Positions 28,008 to 37,071 are shown, counted from the first letter of the stretch. The stretch: 64,000 nt of DNA from Streptomyces sp. NRRL S-337 (GCF_000720175.1 NZ_JOIX01000028.1:18828-82827), one strand, 5' to 3'. Notes: generated from the sequence alone by a model not told the origin. Numbers and translations: made by a program.

Positions 28008-28621
28008 CGCACCGGCTCCGCACTGACCGGCCGGCCCAGCAACTGCCGTACGGCGTCCGGGAGATCGGCCGCGCGGCAGGGCGCGGCGGCGATCTCCTCG
28101 GGGCGGGTGACGGGGGTGGGCACGAGCACGCCGCGGGCACCCGCGGCGCGGGCCGCGCCCAGGTCGGCGCCGATGTCCCCGACGACGGCGGTGTCCTCGG
28201 GCGCGACGCCGAGCCGGCGGCAGGCGGCGAGCACCAGGCCGGGTGCCGGTTTGCGGCAGCCGCAGCCGTCCGCGGGCCCGTGCGGGCACACCGCCCAGAC
28301 GGCGAACGGCCCCAGCAGTTCTTCCACCCGGCGCTGCACGGCCTCGACCTGGCCCCGGGTGAGCAGGCCGCGGGCCACCCCGGACTGGTTGCTGACCACG
28401 CCCACCGGGATGCCGCGGTCGCGCAGCGCGTCCAGTGCGGCCCGGGCCCCGGGCATCGGCGCGACCAGTGCCGGGTCGCCGTTGTAGGGCACGTCGGCGA
28501 CCAGCGTCCCGTCCCGGTCGAAGAGCACCGCGGCGAGCCGCACCGGTGCGGGCGCGGCGGGGTACGGCCCCGAGGCGTAGAGCCAGGGACCGCCGGTCCG
28601 CTCCGGGGCGGCCACGGTCAT
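28004..28621 (-). CDS. gmhB: D,D-heptose 1,7-bisphosphate phosphatase (HAD-IIIA)
   Basis: 205-residue HAD phosphatase removing the C7 phosphate of D-glycero-D-manno-heptose 1,7-bisphosphate before adenylylation. FDRDGTLV (Asp nucleophile) at ~33, VSNQSGVARG, a zinc-binding cluster CPHGPADGCGC followed by RKP, and GDIGADLGAA (second acidic motif) are all in order. An N-terminal ~28-residue extension precedes the domain. Overlaps both neighbours by ATGA. Confidence 0.9.
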   Translation of the reverse strand: MTVAAPERTGGPWLYASGPYPAAPAPVRLAAVLFDRDGTLVADVPYNGDPALVAPMPGARAALDALRDRGIPVGVVSNQSGVARGLLTRGQVEAVQRRVEELLGPFAVWAVCPHGPADGCGCRKPAPGLVLAACRRLGVAPEDTAVVGDIGADLGAARAAGARGVLVPTPVTRPEEIAAAPCRAADLPDAVRQLLGRPVSAEPVR

Positions 28622-29691
28622 ACCCGTTCCGGGGCCGGCCGGGGCCGGACCTCGGGCGCGGGGTGTGCGCCGCCCCAGGGGTCCACCGGAGCGATGCGGC
28701 GGTGGCGGAGCAGGCCGCGCAGCCAGTGCGCAGTGGCGGCGGGCGGGATCAGGACGCTGGTCAGCGCCATGGTCCGGGCCTCCTCCCGGGTACGCGGCCC
28801 GGGTGCGATCCTGGCCCAGGCGAACTCGGCGGTCCCGGCGAGCCACAGGGCGGCCAGCGCCGCCGCGCCGCCCCGTTTGCCGGCCGCGCCGCACAGCAGC
28901 GCGCCGGCGGCCGCCGCGGTCACCGCGAGGTGTCCGGGGAGCCGGCCGCGCGGGGCCTGGGCGCGGCGCCACCAGCCCCGGCCGTGCCGGCGGGTCATCA
29001 GGACGTCGTCGGCGTTGCCGGCCTGCAGCCGTACCGAGACCCAGCGGTCGGCGGGGCGGACCGGGTGGGTGGTGCGGCGACGGCCCTCGGCCAGCGTCCA
29101 GCCGGTCGTCAGCACCCGCAGGGCCAGGTCCGCGTCCTCCCGGAAGGCGCGGCGGAAGCGTTCGTCGAAGCCCCCGACGCATTCCAGGGCGGCCCGGCGG
29201 TAGGCCATGTCGGCGGTGATCCAGCGGGAGGTGGCCAGTCCCGCGGTGTTGCGTTCCCAGTCGGTGGGTTCGCGCCCGGACGGCAGCGGCACGTCGATCC
29301 GGGCCGAGACGCCGGCGGTGCGCGGGGTGGCGGCGGCGAGGTCGGCGACCAGTTCCCTCGCCCAGGCGGGTCCGGGGAGCACGTCGTCGTCGAGGAAGAC
29401 GATCCAGGGGGTGCCGCCGGCCGCCCGCCAGCCGGTGTTGCGGGCGGCGGCCGGGCCGCGGGCGCAGCCGGGCACGGTCACGGTGCGGTCGCGCAGCGTC
29501 CGGGGGATGTCGGCGGGCAGCGGTGTGCAGTCGTCGAGGGGGCGGTCGTCGACGAGGATCACCCGGCGCGGCGGGGGGCCTTCGGCGGCGGCGAGCGCGG
29601 CCAGGCAGGCGGTCAGGCTGGGCCGGCCGAGCGTGGGGATCACGACGGTGTAGTCGGTGGACCGGTCGCCCGGGGCGGACGGGGCGGTCAT
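28618..29691 (-). CDS. GT2 family glycosyltransferase with C-terminal hydrophobic segment
   Basis: 357-residue GT2 enzyme: VVIPTLGRPSL, DDRPLDD and the FLDDDVLP metal site at ~95-102, then GGFDERFRRAFREDADLALRV (ED acidic motif). After ~250 residues come hydrophobic stretches (~260-330) suggesting membrane association. Overlaps the carbamoyltransferase stop (ATGA at 29688-29691) and gmhB start. Confidence 0.88.
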   Translation of the reverse strand: MTAPSAPGDRSTDYTVVIPTLGRPSLTACLAALAAAEGPPPRRVILVDDRPLDDCTPLPADIPRTLRDRTVTVPGCARGPAAARNTGWRAAGGTPWIVFLDDDVLPGPAWARELVADLAAATPRTAGVSARIDVPLPSGREPTDWERNTAGLATSRWITADMAYRRAALECVGGFDERFRRAFREDADLALRVLTTGWTLAEGRRRTTHPVRPADRWVSVRLQAGNADDVLMTRRHGRGWWRRAQAPRGRLPGHLAVTAAAAGALLCGAAGKRGGAAALAALWLAGTAEFAWARIAPGPRTREEARTMALTSVLIPPAATAHWLRGLLRHRRIAPVDPWGGAHPAPEVRPRPAPERV

Positions 29692-31370
29692 CGGGGGTCC
29701 TCCGCTTGGTGCGGGGCGCGCTGCCCGGCGGCGAAGAAGTTCCGGCGGCGGACCGCGAACGGGCCGATGGCCAGCAGGTCGACGGGGGTGGAGCCGAAGC
29801 ACTCCAGGGCGTCGCGGGGGTCGTCGACCATGGGCCGGCCGGCCGTGTTGAGGCTGGTGTTGACCACGACGGGCAGGCCGGTGAGCCGTTCGAACTCGGT
29901 CAGCATCCGGGCCACGAGCGGTTCGGCGGCCGGGTCGACGGTCTGGATCCGGGCGGTGCCGTCCACGTGGACCACGGCGGGGATGCGGTCCCGCCACTCG
30001 GGGGCCACGTCGTGGACGAACAGCATGTAGGGGCTGGGGAGTGGGCCGTCGAAGATGTCCGCCGCGCGGTCGGCGAGCACCATGGGGGCGACCGGCCGGA
30101 ACTGCTCGCGGCCCTTGACGTCGTTGAGCCGCTCCAGGTTGGCCAAGTGGCCGGGGTGGGCCAGCAGGGAACGGTGGCCGAGGGCCCGCGGTCCGTATTC
30201 GGCGCGGCCCTGGAACCACGCGACGATCGCGTTGTCCGCGAGGGCCTCGGCGACGGTCCGGGCGATGTCGTCGGGTCGGTCGTAGGGGACGGCGGCGGTC
30301 CGGAGCCAGGTTTCGAGTTCGGCGTCGGTCCAGTCGCGGCCGAGGGCGGCGCCGGGCATGGGCAGCGGTTCCTCGCCCGCGTCGGCGCCGATCAGCAGGG
30401 CGGAGCCGAGCGCGGTGCCCGCGTCGCCGGCCGCCGGCTGGACCCACACCCGGCCGAACGGGCCTTCGCGGGCGATCCGCGCATTGGCGACGCAGTTGAG
30501 GGCGACGCCGCCGGCGAGGGTCAGCACGTCGTCGTGGGTGCGGCCGTGCAGCCAGCGGACCAGGTCCAGGAGGGTCTCCTCCAGGCAGGCCTGGGCGCTG
30601 GCGGCGAGGTCGGCGTGGTCCTGCTGCCAGGGCTCGTCCGGGCGGCGCGGGGCGCACAGTTCATGCCAGGGCACGCCGGTGGCGTGGAAGCCGCCGTCCC
30701 CGGTCGGGTGGATGTGGCGGCGGAGTTCGGCCAGCATCCGGGGCCGGCCGTACGAGGCGAGGGCCATGACCTTGAACTCGTCGGAGGAGCGCAGGAATCC
30801 GAGGTGCTCGGTCAGTTCCTCGTAGACCAGGCCGAGCGAATGCGGCAGTTCCTGGCCGTACAGCGGCTCCAGTTTGCCCTGGACGCGGTGGGCGGCCAGG
30901 TGGGAGGTGGCCTCGCCGCGGCCGTCGAGGACGAGGACGGAGCAGGTGTCGGCGTCCGGTGCGGCGAAGGCGCCGGACGCGGCGTGCGCCATGTGGTGCG
31001 GCACGAACCGCACCGCGTCCGGGTCGAGCCCGGGCAGCGCCTGGGCGAGGAAACCGGGCGCCTCGCGGGCGTAGGTCAGGCGCAGGTGGTCCCAGGGGTC
31101 GTGCAGGCCCATCTGCGCGGCGGGCCGGGCAAGTCGGGGGTCGAAGGAGTAGGCGACCGCGTCGATGTCCTGGGGACGCAGGCCGGCGTAGTCGAGACAC
31201 CAGCGGGCGGCCTGCTCGGGCAGTTCCCAGGCGGAGAACGGCACCGGCCGTTTGCCGTGCTTGCGCCGGGAGAACCTCTCCTCCTCCGCCGCGGCCACCG
31301 TGGTGCCGTCGATGACGAGTGCGGCGGCGGGGTCGTGGAAGAGTGCGTTGATTCCAAGGATGCGCATCAC
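29688..31370 (-). CDS. NodU/CmcH-family carbamoyltransferase
   Basis: 560-residue O-carbamoyltransferase transferring carbamoyl from carbamoyl phosphate, via carbamoyl-AMP, to a hydroxyl of a sugar or natural product. HDPAAALVIDG, FSRRKHGK, the metal-binding HHMAHAASGAF (~123-133) and the C-terminal domain with GRAEYGPRALGHRSLLA and NTSLN motifs are complete. Starts at GTG 31370 (or ATG two codons earlier in sense, 31367) after GGAAAGG. Second gene of the operon, so the glycan is probably carbamoylated. Confidence 0.92.
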   Translation of the reverse strand: MMRILGINALFHDPAAALVIDGTTVAAAEEERFSRRKHGKRPVPFSAWELPEQAARWCLDYAGLRPQDIDAVAYSFDPRLARPAAQMGLHDPWDHLRLTYAREAPGFLAQALPGLDPDAVRFVPHHMAHAASGAFAAPDADTCSVLVLDGRGEATSHLAAHRVQGKLEPLYGQELPHSLGLVYEELTEHLGFLRSSDEFKVMALASYGRPRMLAELRRHIHPTGDGGFHATGVPWHELCAPRRPDEPWQQDHADLAASAQACLEETLLDLVRWLHGRTHDDVLTLAGGVALNCVANARIAREGPFGRVWVQPAAGDAGTALGSALLIGADAGEEPLPMPGAALGRDWTDAELETWLRTAAVPYDRPDDIARTVAEALADNAIVAWFQGRAEYGPRALGHRSLLAHPGHLANLERLNDVKGREQFRPVAPMVLADRAADIFDGPLPSPYMLFVHDVAPEWRDRIPAVVHVDGTARIQTVDPAAEPLVARMLTEFERLTGLPVVVNTSLNTAGRPMVDDPRDALECFGSTPVDLLAIGPFAVRRRNFFAAGQRAPHQAEDPR

Positions 31371-31430
31371 GGTTCGCGGGCCTTTCCTTCGTCCGGGGGC
31401 GGCGGTGGGGTCTCCGGGGCTCCGGCGGGA

Positions 31431-32393
31431 TCAGGGCGCCTGCCGCTCCCGGAACCACGCGATGGTGCGGGCCAGGCCGTCCCGTGGCGGCACCCGGGGT
31501 TCCCACTGGAGCTTGCCGCGGGCCATGGTGATGTCCGGGCAGCGCACCGCCGGGTCGTCGGTCGGCCGGTCGATGAACCGGACGGAGGACCTCGAATCGG
31601 TCAACTCGATGATGAGCCGGGCGAGTTCGAGCATGCTGATCTCGGCCGGGTTGCCCAGGTTCACCGGTCCGCGCAGATCGGAGCCGGCGGCGGCGAGGAT
31701 GCCGCGCACGGTGTCGTCGACGTAGCACAGCGAGCGGGTCTGGCAGCCGTCGCCGGTGACGGTGAGCGGATCGCCGGCCAGTGCCTGGCGGATGAAGGTG
31801 GGCACCGCCCGTCCGTCGTGGCCGCGCATGCGGGGTCCGTAGGTGTTGAAGAGCCGGACGATGCCGGTGTCGGTGCCGTGCGTCCCGGCCTCCGCGGTGG
31901 TGAGGGCCTCACCGAAGCGCTTGGCCTCGTCGTAGACGCTGCGGGGGCCGACGGGGTTGACGTTCCCCCAGTAGTCCTCGCTCTGCGGGTGCTGCTGCGG
32001 GTCGCCGTAGACCTCGGAGGTGGACGCCAGCAGGAAGCGGGCGCCGCTCGCCCGGGCCAGGGCGAGCATGTTGCGGGTGCCCAGGCTGCCGGTCTCCAGG
32101 GTGTGCAGCGGGAGTTTGAGGTAGTCGGCGGGCGACGCCGGGGACGCGAAGTGCAGCACCAGATCGGGCTCCGCGTCGAGAGGGACCGGCTCGGTGACAT
32201 TCGCCTCGACGACCGTGAAATCGGGGTGGTCACGCAGCGCGGATATGTTCTCCGGCCGTCCGGTGCTGAAATCGTCGATGCATATGACGGCGGTTCCCCG
32301 CGCCACCAATTCGGTGCAGAGGTGGGACCCGACGAAACCCGCGCCACCGGTCACCACCGCGCGCTGCCATTTCCGCGAAAGTGCCGTGTCCAT
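31431..32393 (-). CDS. NAD-dependent sugar epimerase/dehydratase, UDP-glucuronate-decarboxylase-like
   Basis: 320-residue extended SDR. GGAGFVGSHL at the N-terminus, HFASPASPADYL, SVYDEAKR (catalytic Tyr/Lys) and RLFNTYGPRM are the characteristic segments of UXS enzymes making UDP-xylose from UDP-glucuronate; they differ from HldD. ATG at 32393 follows AAGGAG. It is the promoter-proximal gene of the heptose-glycan operon. No UDP-glucose dehydrogenase is nearby, so its substrate would come from elsewhere. Confidence 0.88.
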   Translation of the reverse strand: MDTALSRKWQRAVVTGGAGFVGSHLCTELVARGTAVICIDDFSTGRPENISALRDHPDFTVVEANVTEPVPLDAEPDLVLHFASPASPADYLKLPLHTLETGSLGTRNMLALARASGARFLLASTSEVYGDPQQHPQSEDYWGNVNPVGPRSVYDEAKRFGEALTTAEAGTHGTDTGIVRLFNTYGPRMRGHDGRAVPTFIRQALAGDPLTVTGDGCQTRSLCYVDDTVRGILAAAGSDLRGPVNLGNPAEISMLELARLIIELTDSRSSVRFIDRPTDDPAVRCPDITMARGKLQWEPRVPPRDGLARTIAWFRERQAP

Positions 32394-32609
32394 GGGGCTC
32401 CTTAGGCTTGGACCGAAGTCGTCGGGCTCCTCGATCAGCGTCCTGGGAGGGGCTCGCGGCGGCGAGCCGGACTCCGCCGGTCGGGTTAATCCCCCACCGC
32501 TGCGCCGGGCCCCCGCGGCGCAGCGGGTACAACAGGCGGAACGCCGTGTCTTCCGGCCGGCTGGGGGTACACGGGACAGCCCGACCACCGGCCCGAGGAG
32601 TAAGGCGGC
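32394..32609. promoter_or_regulatory. Divergent promoter region, glycan operon / ATP-grasp gene
   Basis: 216 nt between the divergent UXS-like and ATP-grasp genes. It contains an 11-bp-arm inverted repeat at 32497-32526 (CCGCTGCGCCG / CGGCGCAGCGG, 8-nt loop) and a smaller 7-bp one (GGCTCGC / GCGAGCC, ~32451-32468). Promoters for both units must lie here; no confident -10/-35 was found. Confidence 0.5.
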
Positions 32610-33905
32610 GTGATGCGGAACATCTTCGTGATCGGCCTCGACGACGGTAATCTCCCGCTTCTGCGCAAGCTGCCCGGAGCCCGCGACTACCGGTTCCACC
32701 GGCTGCTGACCCTGGAAGAACTCCAGGTCGGCGAGGTGTCCGTACCCGAGCTGCTGGAAAAGGCGCAGCGGCAGCTGGATTCCTTCGACGGCCGCATCGA
32801 CGCCATCGTGGGCTTCTGGGATTTCCCGGTGAGCACTTTCGTCCCGATCCTCGGGGAGCGTTACGGCACCCGCTGCACGAGCCTTGAATCGATCGTCAAG
32901 TGTGAGCACAAGTACTGGTGCCGGCTGGAACAGCAGCGGGCCATCGACGCACATCCGCGCTTCGGCCGGGTGGACCTGGCCGCGGACGATCCGCTGCCGC
33001 CGGACGGCGTCCGGTTCCCGATGTGGCTCAAGCCCGCGCTCGCGTATTCCTCGGAGCTGGCTTTCGGGGTGGGCGATCAGGAGGAATTCCGTGCCGCGGT
33101 GGACGAGATCCGCGCCGGAATCGGGCGGGTGGGCCGGCCGTTCGCCGACATCCTCGACCGGGTGTCGCTGCCGCCGGAAATGGCGGAGGTCGGGGCCGAG
33201 GTGTGTCTGGCCGAGGAACGGCTCTCCGGACTCCAGGTCGCGGTCGAGGGCTATGTCCACGAAGGCGAGGTCACCGTTTACGGCGTGCTGGATTCCATCA
33301 ATTACCCCGACAAGCCGTCCTTCCTGCGCCACCAGTACCCCTCCACGCTCCCCGAGCCCGTCATCCGGCGGCTGCACGACGTCTCGGAGCGCCTCATCCG
33401 GCAGATCGGCATGGACGCCGCCACCTTCAGCATCGAGTACTTCTACGACCCGCAGACCGGGGACATCAACGTGCTGGAGGTCAACCCGCGGCACTCCCAG
33501 TCGCACGCCGAGCTCTTCGAGGACGTCGACGGGGTGCCCAACCACCACTGCATGGTGAGCCTCGCCCTCGGCCGGGACCCCGCCCTGCCCAAGGGCGCCG
33601 GCCGCTACCGCACGGCCGCCAAGTGGTACTACCGCACGTTCACCGACGCCATCGTCCGCCAGGTGCCCACCGCGGAGGACCTCGCCCGCATCGAACGGGA
33701 GATCCCCGGCGTGCGGATCGAGCTGCGGCCCACGGAGGGGCAGCGGCTGTCGGACCTGGCGGAGCAGGACAGCTACAGCTTCGAGGTGGCCCACATCTTC
33801 ACCGGAGGGGACAGTGAGGAGGAGCTGTGCACCAAGTACGACCGCTGTGTGGCCGCCCTGGACCTCGTCTTCGACCCGCCCCCGCCCGGCGAGCGGGACA
33901 ACTAG
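32610..33905 (+). CDS. ATP-grasp ligase-like protein
   Basis: 431-residue ATP-grasp protein. Residues ~115-330 hold the fold: an MWLKPALAYSS lysine segment (~145), VEGYVHEGEV and the Mg-binding FSIEYFYD...LEVNPR motifs (~275-295). Such enzymes form amide or thioester bonds by an acyl-phosphate. Starts at GTG 32610, nine bases after GAGGAG (ATG at 32613 possible). Followed after 44 nt by a CocE-type hydrolase, suggesting a two-gene unit that makes and cleaves or trims an amide (inference). Confidence 0.85.
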   Translation: MMRNIFVIGLDDGNLPLLRKLPGARDYRFHRLLTLEELQVGEVSVPELLEKAQRQLDSFDGRIDAIVGFWDFPVSTFVPILGERYGTRCTSLESIVKCEHKYWCRLEQQRAIDAHPRFGRVDLAADDPLPPDGVRFPMWLKPALAYSSELAFGVGDQEEFRAAVDEIRAGIGRVGRPFADILDRVSLPPEMAEVGAEVCLAEERLSGLQVAVEGYVHEGEVTVYGVLDSINYPDKPSFLRHQYPSTLPEPVIRRLHDVSERLIRQIGMDAATFSIEYFYDPQTGDINVLEVNPRHSQSHAELFEDVDGVPNHHCMVSLALGRDPALPKGAGRYRTAAKWYYRTFTDAIVRQVPTAEDLARIEREIPGVRIELRPTEGQRLSDLAEQDSYSFEVAHIFTGGDSEEELCTKYDRCVAALDLVFDPPPPGERDN

Positions 33906-33949
33906 CCCGTCCGCCTGCCCGGCCGCCGCGAAAGGAGAGCCCCGGCCGT

Positions 33950-36010
33950 ATGCGTTTCGTCAGCGAACTGCCCTGTGCGACGACCGAGGAGGAGCACGTC
34001 GAGGTGCCGGTGTCCGACGGCACCCGGCTGTCGGCGCGTATCTGGCGCCCGGTCTCCTCCGACCGGGAGCCGGTGCCGGCGGTGCTGGAGTACATCCCGT
34101 ACCGCAAGCGCGATCTGAGCTCCGTGCGGGACTCGATGCACCACCCCTACCTCGCCGGGCACGGCTACGCCTGCGTCCGGGTGGACCTGCGGGGCACCGG
34201 CGAGTCGGAGGGGGTGCTGACCGACGAGTACCTGGAGCGGGAACAGACCGACGCCGAGGACGTGCTGGCCTGGCTCGCCGCACAGCCGTGGTGCGACGGA
34301 ACCACCGGCATGATGGGCATCTCCTGGGGCGCGTTCGCCGCCCTGCAGGTCGCCGCCCGGCAGCCGCCGAGCCTGCGCGCCCTGGTCATCGCCTCCTTCA
34401 CGGACGACCGGTACGCCGACGACATGCACTACATGGGCGGCGCGCTGCTGTCGGACAACCTGGCCGAGGCGGGCACCATGTTCGCCTACGGCACCTGCCC
34501 GCCGGACCCCGCGGTGGTCGGCGAGCGCTGGCGGGAGATGTGGCACGAGCGCCTGTCGCACACCCGGCCCTGGGTCCTTCAGTGGCTGCGCCACCAGCGC
34601 CGCGACGACTACTGGCGGCACGCGTCGGTCTGCGAGGACTACGCGGCCGTGCGCTGCCCGGTCCTGGCCTCCAGCGGCTGGGCGGACGGCTATTCCAACG
34701 CCGTGACCCGGCTGCTGGCCCACCTGGACGTCCCGCGCAAGGGGCTGATCGGCCCCTGGTCGCACAAGTACCCGCACCTGGGTGAGCCCGGCCCGGCCAT
34801 CGGCTATCTCCAGGAGGTGGTGCGGTGGTGGGACCACTGGCTCAAGGGCGTCGACAACGGGGTGATGGACGGCCCGATGCTGCGCACCTGGATGCAGGAC
34901 AGCGTGCCGCCCTCGACGTCGTACCAGGAGCGGCCGGGCCGCTGGGTCGGCGAGCCGGACTGGCCGTCGCCGCACGTCCGGCCGGTGTGCCACCCGCTGC
35001 GCGGGCACCGCATCGACCCGCCCGAGGAGGCGGCAAAGGAGACGGCGGCAAAGCCCGGTGACCGGGCGAAGGACGATGCCGCGCTGACCGTTCGATCCCC
35101 GCTGTCCGTCGGCCAGTTCGCCGGGAAGTGGGCCTCCTACAACGCTCCCCCTGACCTGCCGTACGACCAGCGGGAGGAGGACGGCGGCTCGCTGGTCTTC
35201 GAGACCGGGCCACTCACCGAGCGGGTGGAGATCCTCGGCTCCCCCACGGTGGAGCTGGCGTTCTCGGCCGACGAGCCGGTGGCCATGGTGGCCGCCCGGC
35301 TCTCCGACGTCAGCCCGGACGGTGCCGCCACCCGGGTCACCTACGGGCTGCTGAACCTGACCCACCGGAACGGGATCGGTACGCCGGAGCCACTGACGCC
35401 GGGCGCCCGGTGCCGGGCCACGGTGGAACTCAACGGTGTCGCCCAGGCGTTCCCGCCCGGCCACCGCATCCGGCTGTCGCTGTCCACGTCGTACTGGCCA
35501 CTGGCCTGGCCACCGCCCCGGCCGGTGCGGCTGACCGTGTACGAGGGCAGCAGCAGCCTGACCCTCCCGGTGCGCCCGGTGCGCGAGCCCGACCTCGTGC
35601 CGGCCGACCCCTTCGGGGAGCCCGAGGCCACTCCCCCGCTCGCCACCACGCAGCTGACGGCCCCGGAACAGCGCTGGGAGGTCAAGCGGGACCTGGTCGA
35701 TTACCGCTCCGAGCTGGAGATCGTCAAGGACCGCGGGACGGTGCGCTACGAGGACATCGGGCTGGACGTCGGGATCCGCGCCCACGAGCGGTACACGGCG
35801 GTGGCCGACGACTTCACGTCCGTCCGCGGTGAGGCGGCCTGGACCACGCGCTTCCGGCGCGACGGCTGGGACGTCCGGGTGGAGACCCGCACGGTCCTTC
35901 GGTGCAGCGGGACGGAGTTCCTCGTGGACGCCACCCTGGACGGCTTCGAGAACGACCGCCGGGTGTTCTCCCGCACGTGGAACGAGACGCTGCCCCGGGA
36001 CCTGCTGTAG
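33950..36010 (+). CDS. CocE/NonD-family hydrolase (X-Pro dipeptidyl-peptidase-like)
   Basis: 686-residue serine hydrolase of peptidase family S15/CocE. The alpha/beta core (~1-300) has RVDLRGTGES, nucleophile elbow GISWGAFAAL (~125) and the catalytic-His region GPWSHKYPH (~270). A jelly-roll X-Pro C-domain follows (~380-560). A Lys/Ala/Glu-rich insertion (~360-375) and a ~110-residue extra C-terminal domain are unusual. No signal peptide, so cytoplasmic. ATG at 33950 after AAAGGAGAG. Probably co-transcribed with the ATP-grasp gene. Confidence 0.87.
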   Translation: MRFVSELPCATTEEEHVEVPVSDGTRLSARIWRPVSSDREPVPAVLEYIPYRKRDLSSVRDSMHHPYLAGHGYACVRVDLRGTGESEGVLTDEYLEREQTDAEDVLAWLAAQPWCDGTTGMMGISWGAFAALQVAARQPPSLRALVIASFTDDRYADDMHYMGGALLSDNLAEAGTMFAYGTCPPDPAVVGERWREMWHERLSHTRPWVLQWLRHQRRDDYWRHASVCEDYAAVRCPVLASSGWADGYSNAVTRLLAHLDVPRKGLIGPWSHKYPHLGEPGPAIGYLQEVVRWWDHWLKGVDNGVMDGPMLRTWMQDSVPPSTSYQERPGRWVGEPDWPSPHVRPVCHPLRGHRIDPPEEAAKETAAKPGDRAKDDAALTVRSPLSVGQFAGKWASYNAPPDLPYDQREEDGGSLVFETGPLTERVEILGSPTVELAFSADEPVAMVAARLSDVSPDGAATRVTYGLLNLTHRNGIGTPEPLTPGARCRATVELNGVAQAFPPGHRIRLSLSTSYWPLAWPPPRPVRLTVYEGSSSLTLPVRPVREPDLVPADPFGEPEATPPLATTQLTAPEQRWEVKRDLVDYRSELEIVKDRGTVRYEDIGLDVGIRAHERYTAVADDFTSVRGEAAWTTRFRRDGWDVRVETRTVLRCSGTEFLVDATLDGFENDRRVFSRTWNETLPRDLL

Positions 36011-36054
36011 GGCCTCCTGCGGGAGAGGCTCCCTACCCCACGGCTGCCCCACGG

Positions 36055-37071
36055 CTACCGCCCGGCGCGGCGTCCCCGGGACCGCAGCAGGGAGAGGGCG
36101 CCCAGCGCGGTGGCGGTGACCGCGCCCGCGGTCAGGGCGGGGTGCCGGGCGAGTGCCGCCTGGGCGGAGTGCGCCTTGGCCTGCGGGTCGAAGACGCCGT
36201 GGGCACCGTAGTCGTGGCCCGGGGTGTCGTCGGCCGGCTGCCACAGGTTCACGTCCCGGGCGGCGGACGGGGTCCGGTCGGTCTGCTGGGAGTCGAAGCC
36301 GGTGCGGGCGAGGTAGCGGTCGAGGAGGCCGGGGGCGAATTTCTCGGCCCAGATCGTCGCCGCGGTGGACGCGCCGACGTAGTACTGCTTGCGGCGCGGG
36401 TGGTTCGCGGCGTGCACGACGGCGCGGGCGGCGACCTCGGGCTGGTAGATGGGCGGCACCGGGGAGGGGTGCCGGGGCAGCCGGGAGAGCACCCAGGAGA
36501 ACTGCGGGGTGTTGACCGCGGGCATCTGGACCACGGTGATCCGGACCTTGCTGCCCCGGTGGAGCAGCTCGGTGCGCACGGCGGAGGTGAAGCCGTTGAT
36601 GGCGTGCTTGGCACCGCAGTACGCGGACTGCAGCGGTACGGACCGGTAGCCGAGCGCCGAGCCGACCTGCACGACCGTGCCGGCGTCGCGGGGGAGCATC
36701 CGGCGCAGCGCGGCCCGGGTGCCGTGCACGAAGCCGAGGTAGGTGACCTCGGTGACCCGGCGGTACTCGTCCGGCTCGATCTCGGTGAAGGGCGCGAAGA
36801 CCGAGGTGAAGGCGTCGTTGACCCAGACGTCGAGCGGGCCGAAGGCGTCCTCGGCGGCCTGCGCGGCGGCCTCCACCTGCTCGTGGTCGGCGACGTCGGT
36901 GGGCAGTACCAGCGCCCGGCCGCCGGCCCGTTCGACCTCCGCCGCGGCCGCTTCGAGACCGGCCCGGCCGCGGGCCACCAGCGCCACGTTGGCGCCCCGG
37001 TCGCCGAAGCGCCGGGCGGTGGCGCGGCCGATCCCGGCGCTCGCTCCTGTGATGACGACGGTCTGTGCCAT
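36055..37071 (-). CDS. Short-chain dehydrogenase with C-terminal hydrophobic anchor
   Basis: 338-residue SDR: TGASAGIGRA, active-site YCGAK and the NDAF in place of the usual NNAG motif. The last ~45 residues include an Ala-rich hydrophobic segment followed by RSRGRRAGR, suggesting a membrane-tethered tail. ATG at 37071 after GAGGAGG. Lies 13 nt after the enolase-superfamily gene as the last gene of the (-) operon. Substrate unknown. Confidence 0.87.
   Translation of the reverse strand: MAQTVVITGASAGIGRATARRFGDRGANVALVARGRAGLEAAAAEVERAGGRALVLPTDVADHEQVEAAAQAAEDAFGPLDVWVNDAFTSVFAPFTEIEPDEYRRVTEVTYLGFVHGTRAALRRMLPRDAGTVVQVGSALGYRSVPLQSAYCGAKHAINGFTSAVRTELLHRGSKVRITVVQMPAVNTPQFSWVLSRLPRHPSPVPPIYQPEVAARAVVHAANHPRRKQYYVGASTAATIWAEKFAPGLLDRYLARTGFDSQQTDRTPSAARDVNLWQPADDTPGHDYGAHGVFDPQAKAHSAQAALARHPALTAGAVTATALGALSLLRSRGRRAGR

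Noticed and set aside
29523..32405. Long plus-strand frame over the carbamoyltransferase and UXS-like genes
   Set aside because: Shadow frame; the minus-strand genes have full family motifs and operon spacing.
33902..36244. Long minus-strand frame over the CocE hydrolase
   Set aside because: Composition and lack of motifs show a shadow; the plus-strand hydrolase has a ribosome site and catalytic motifs.
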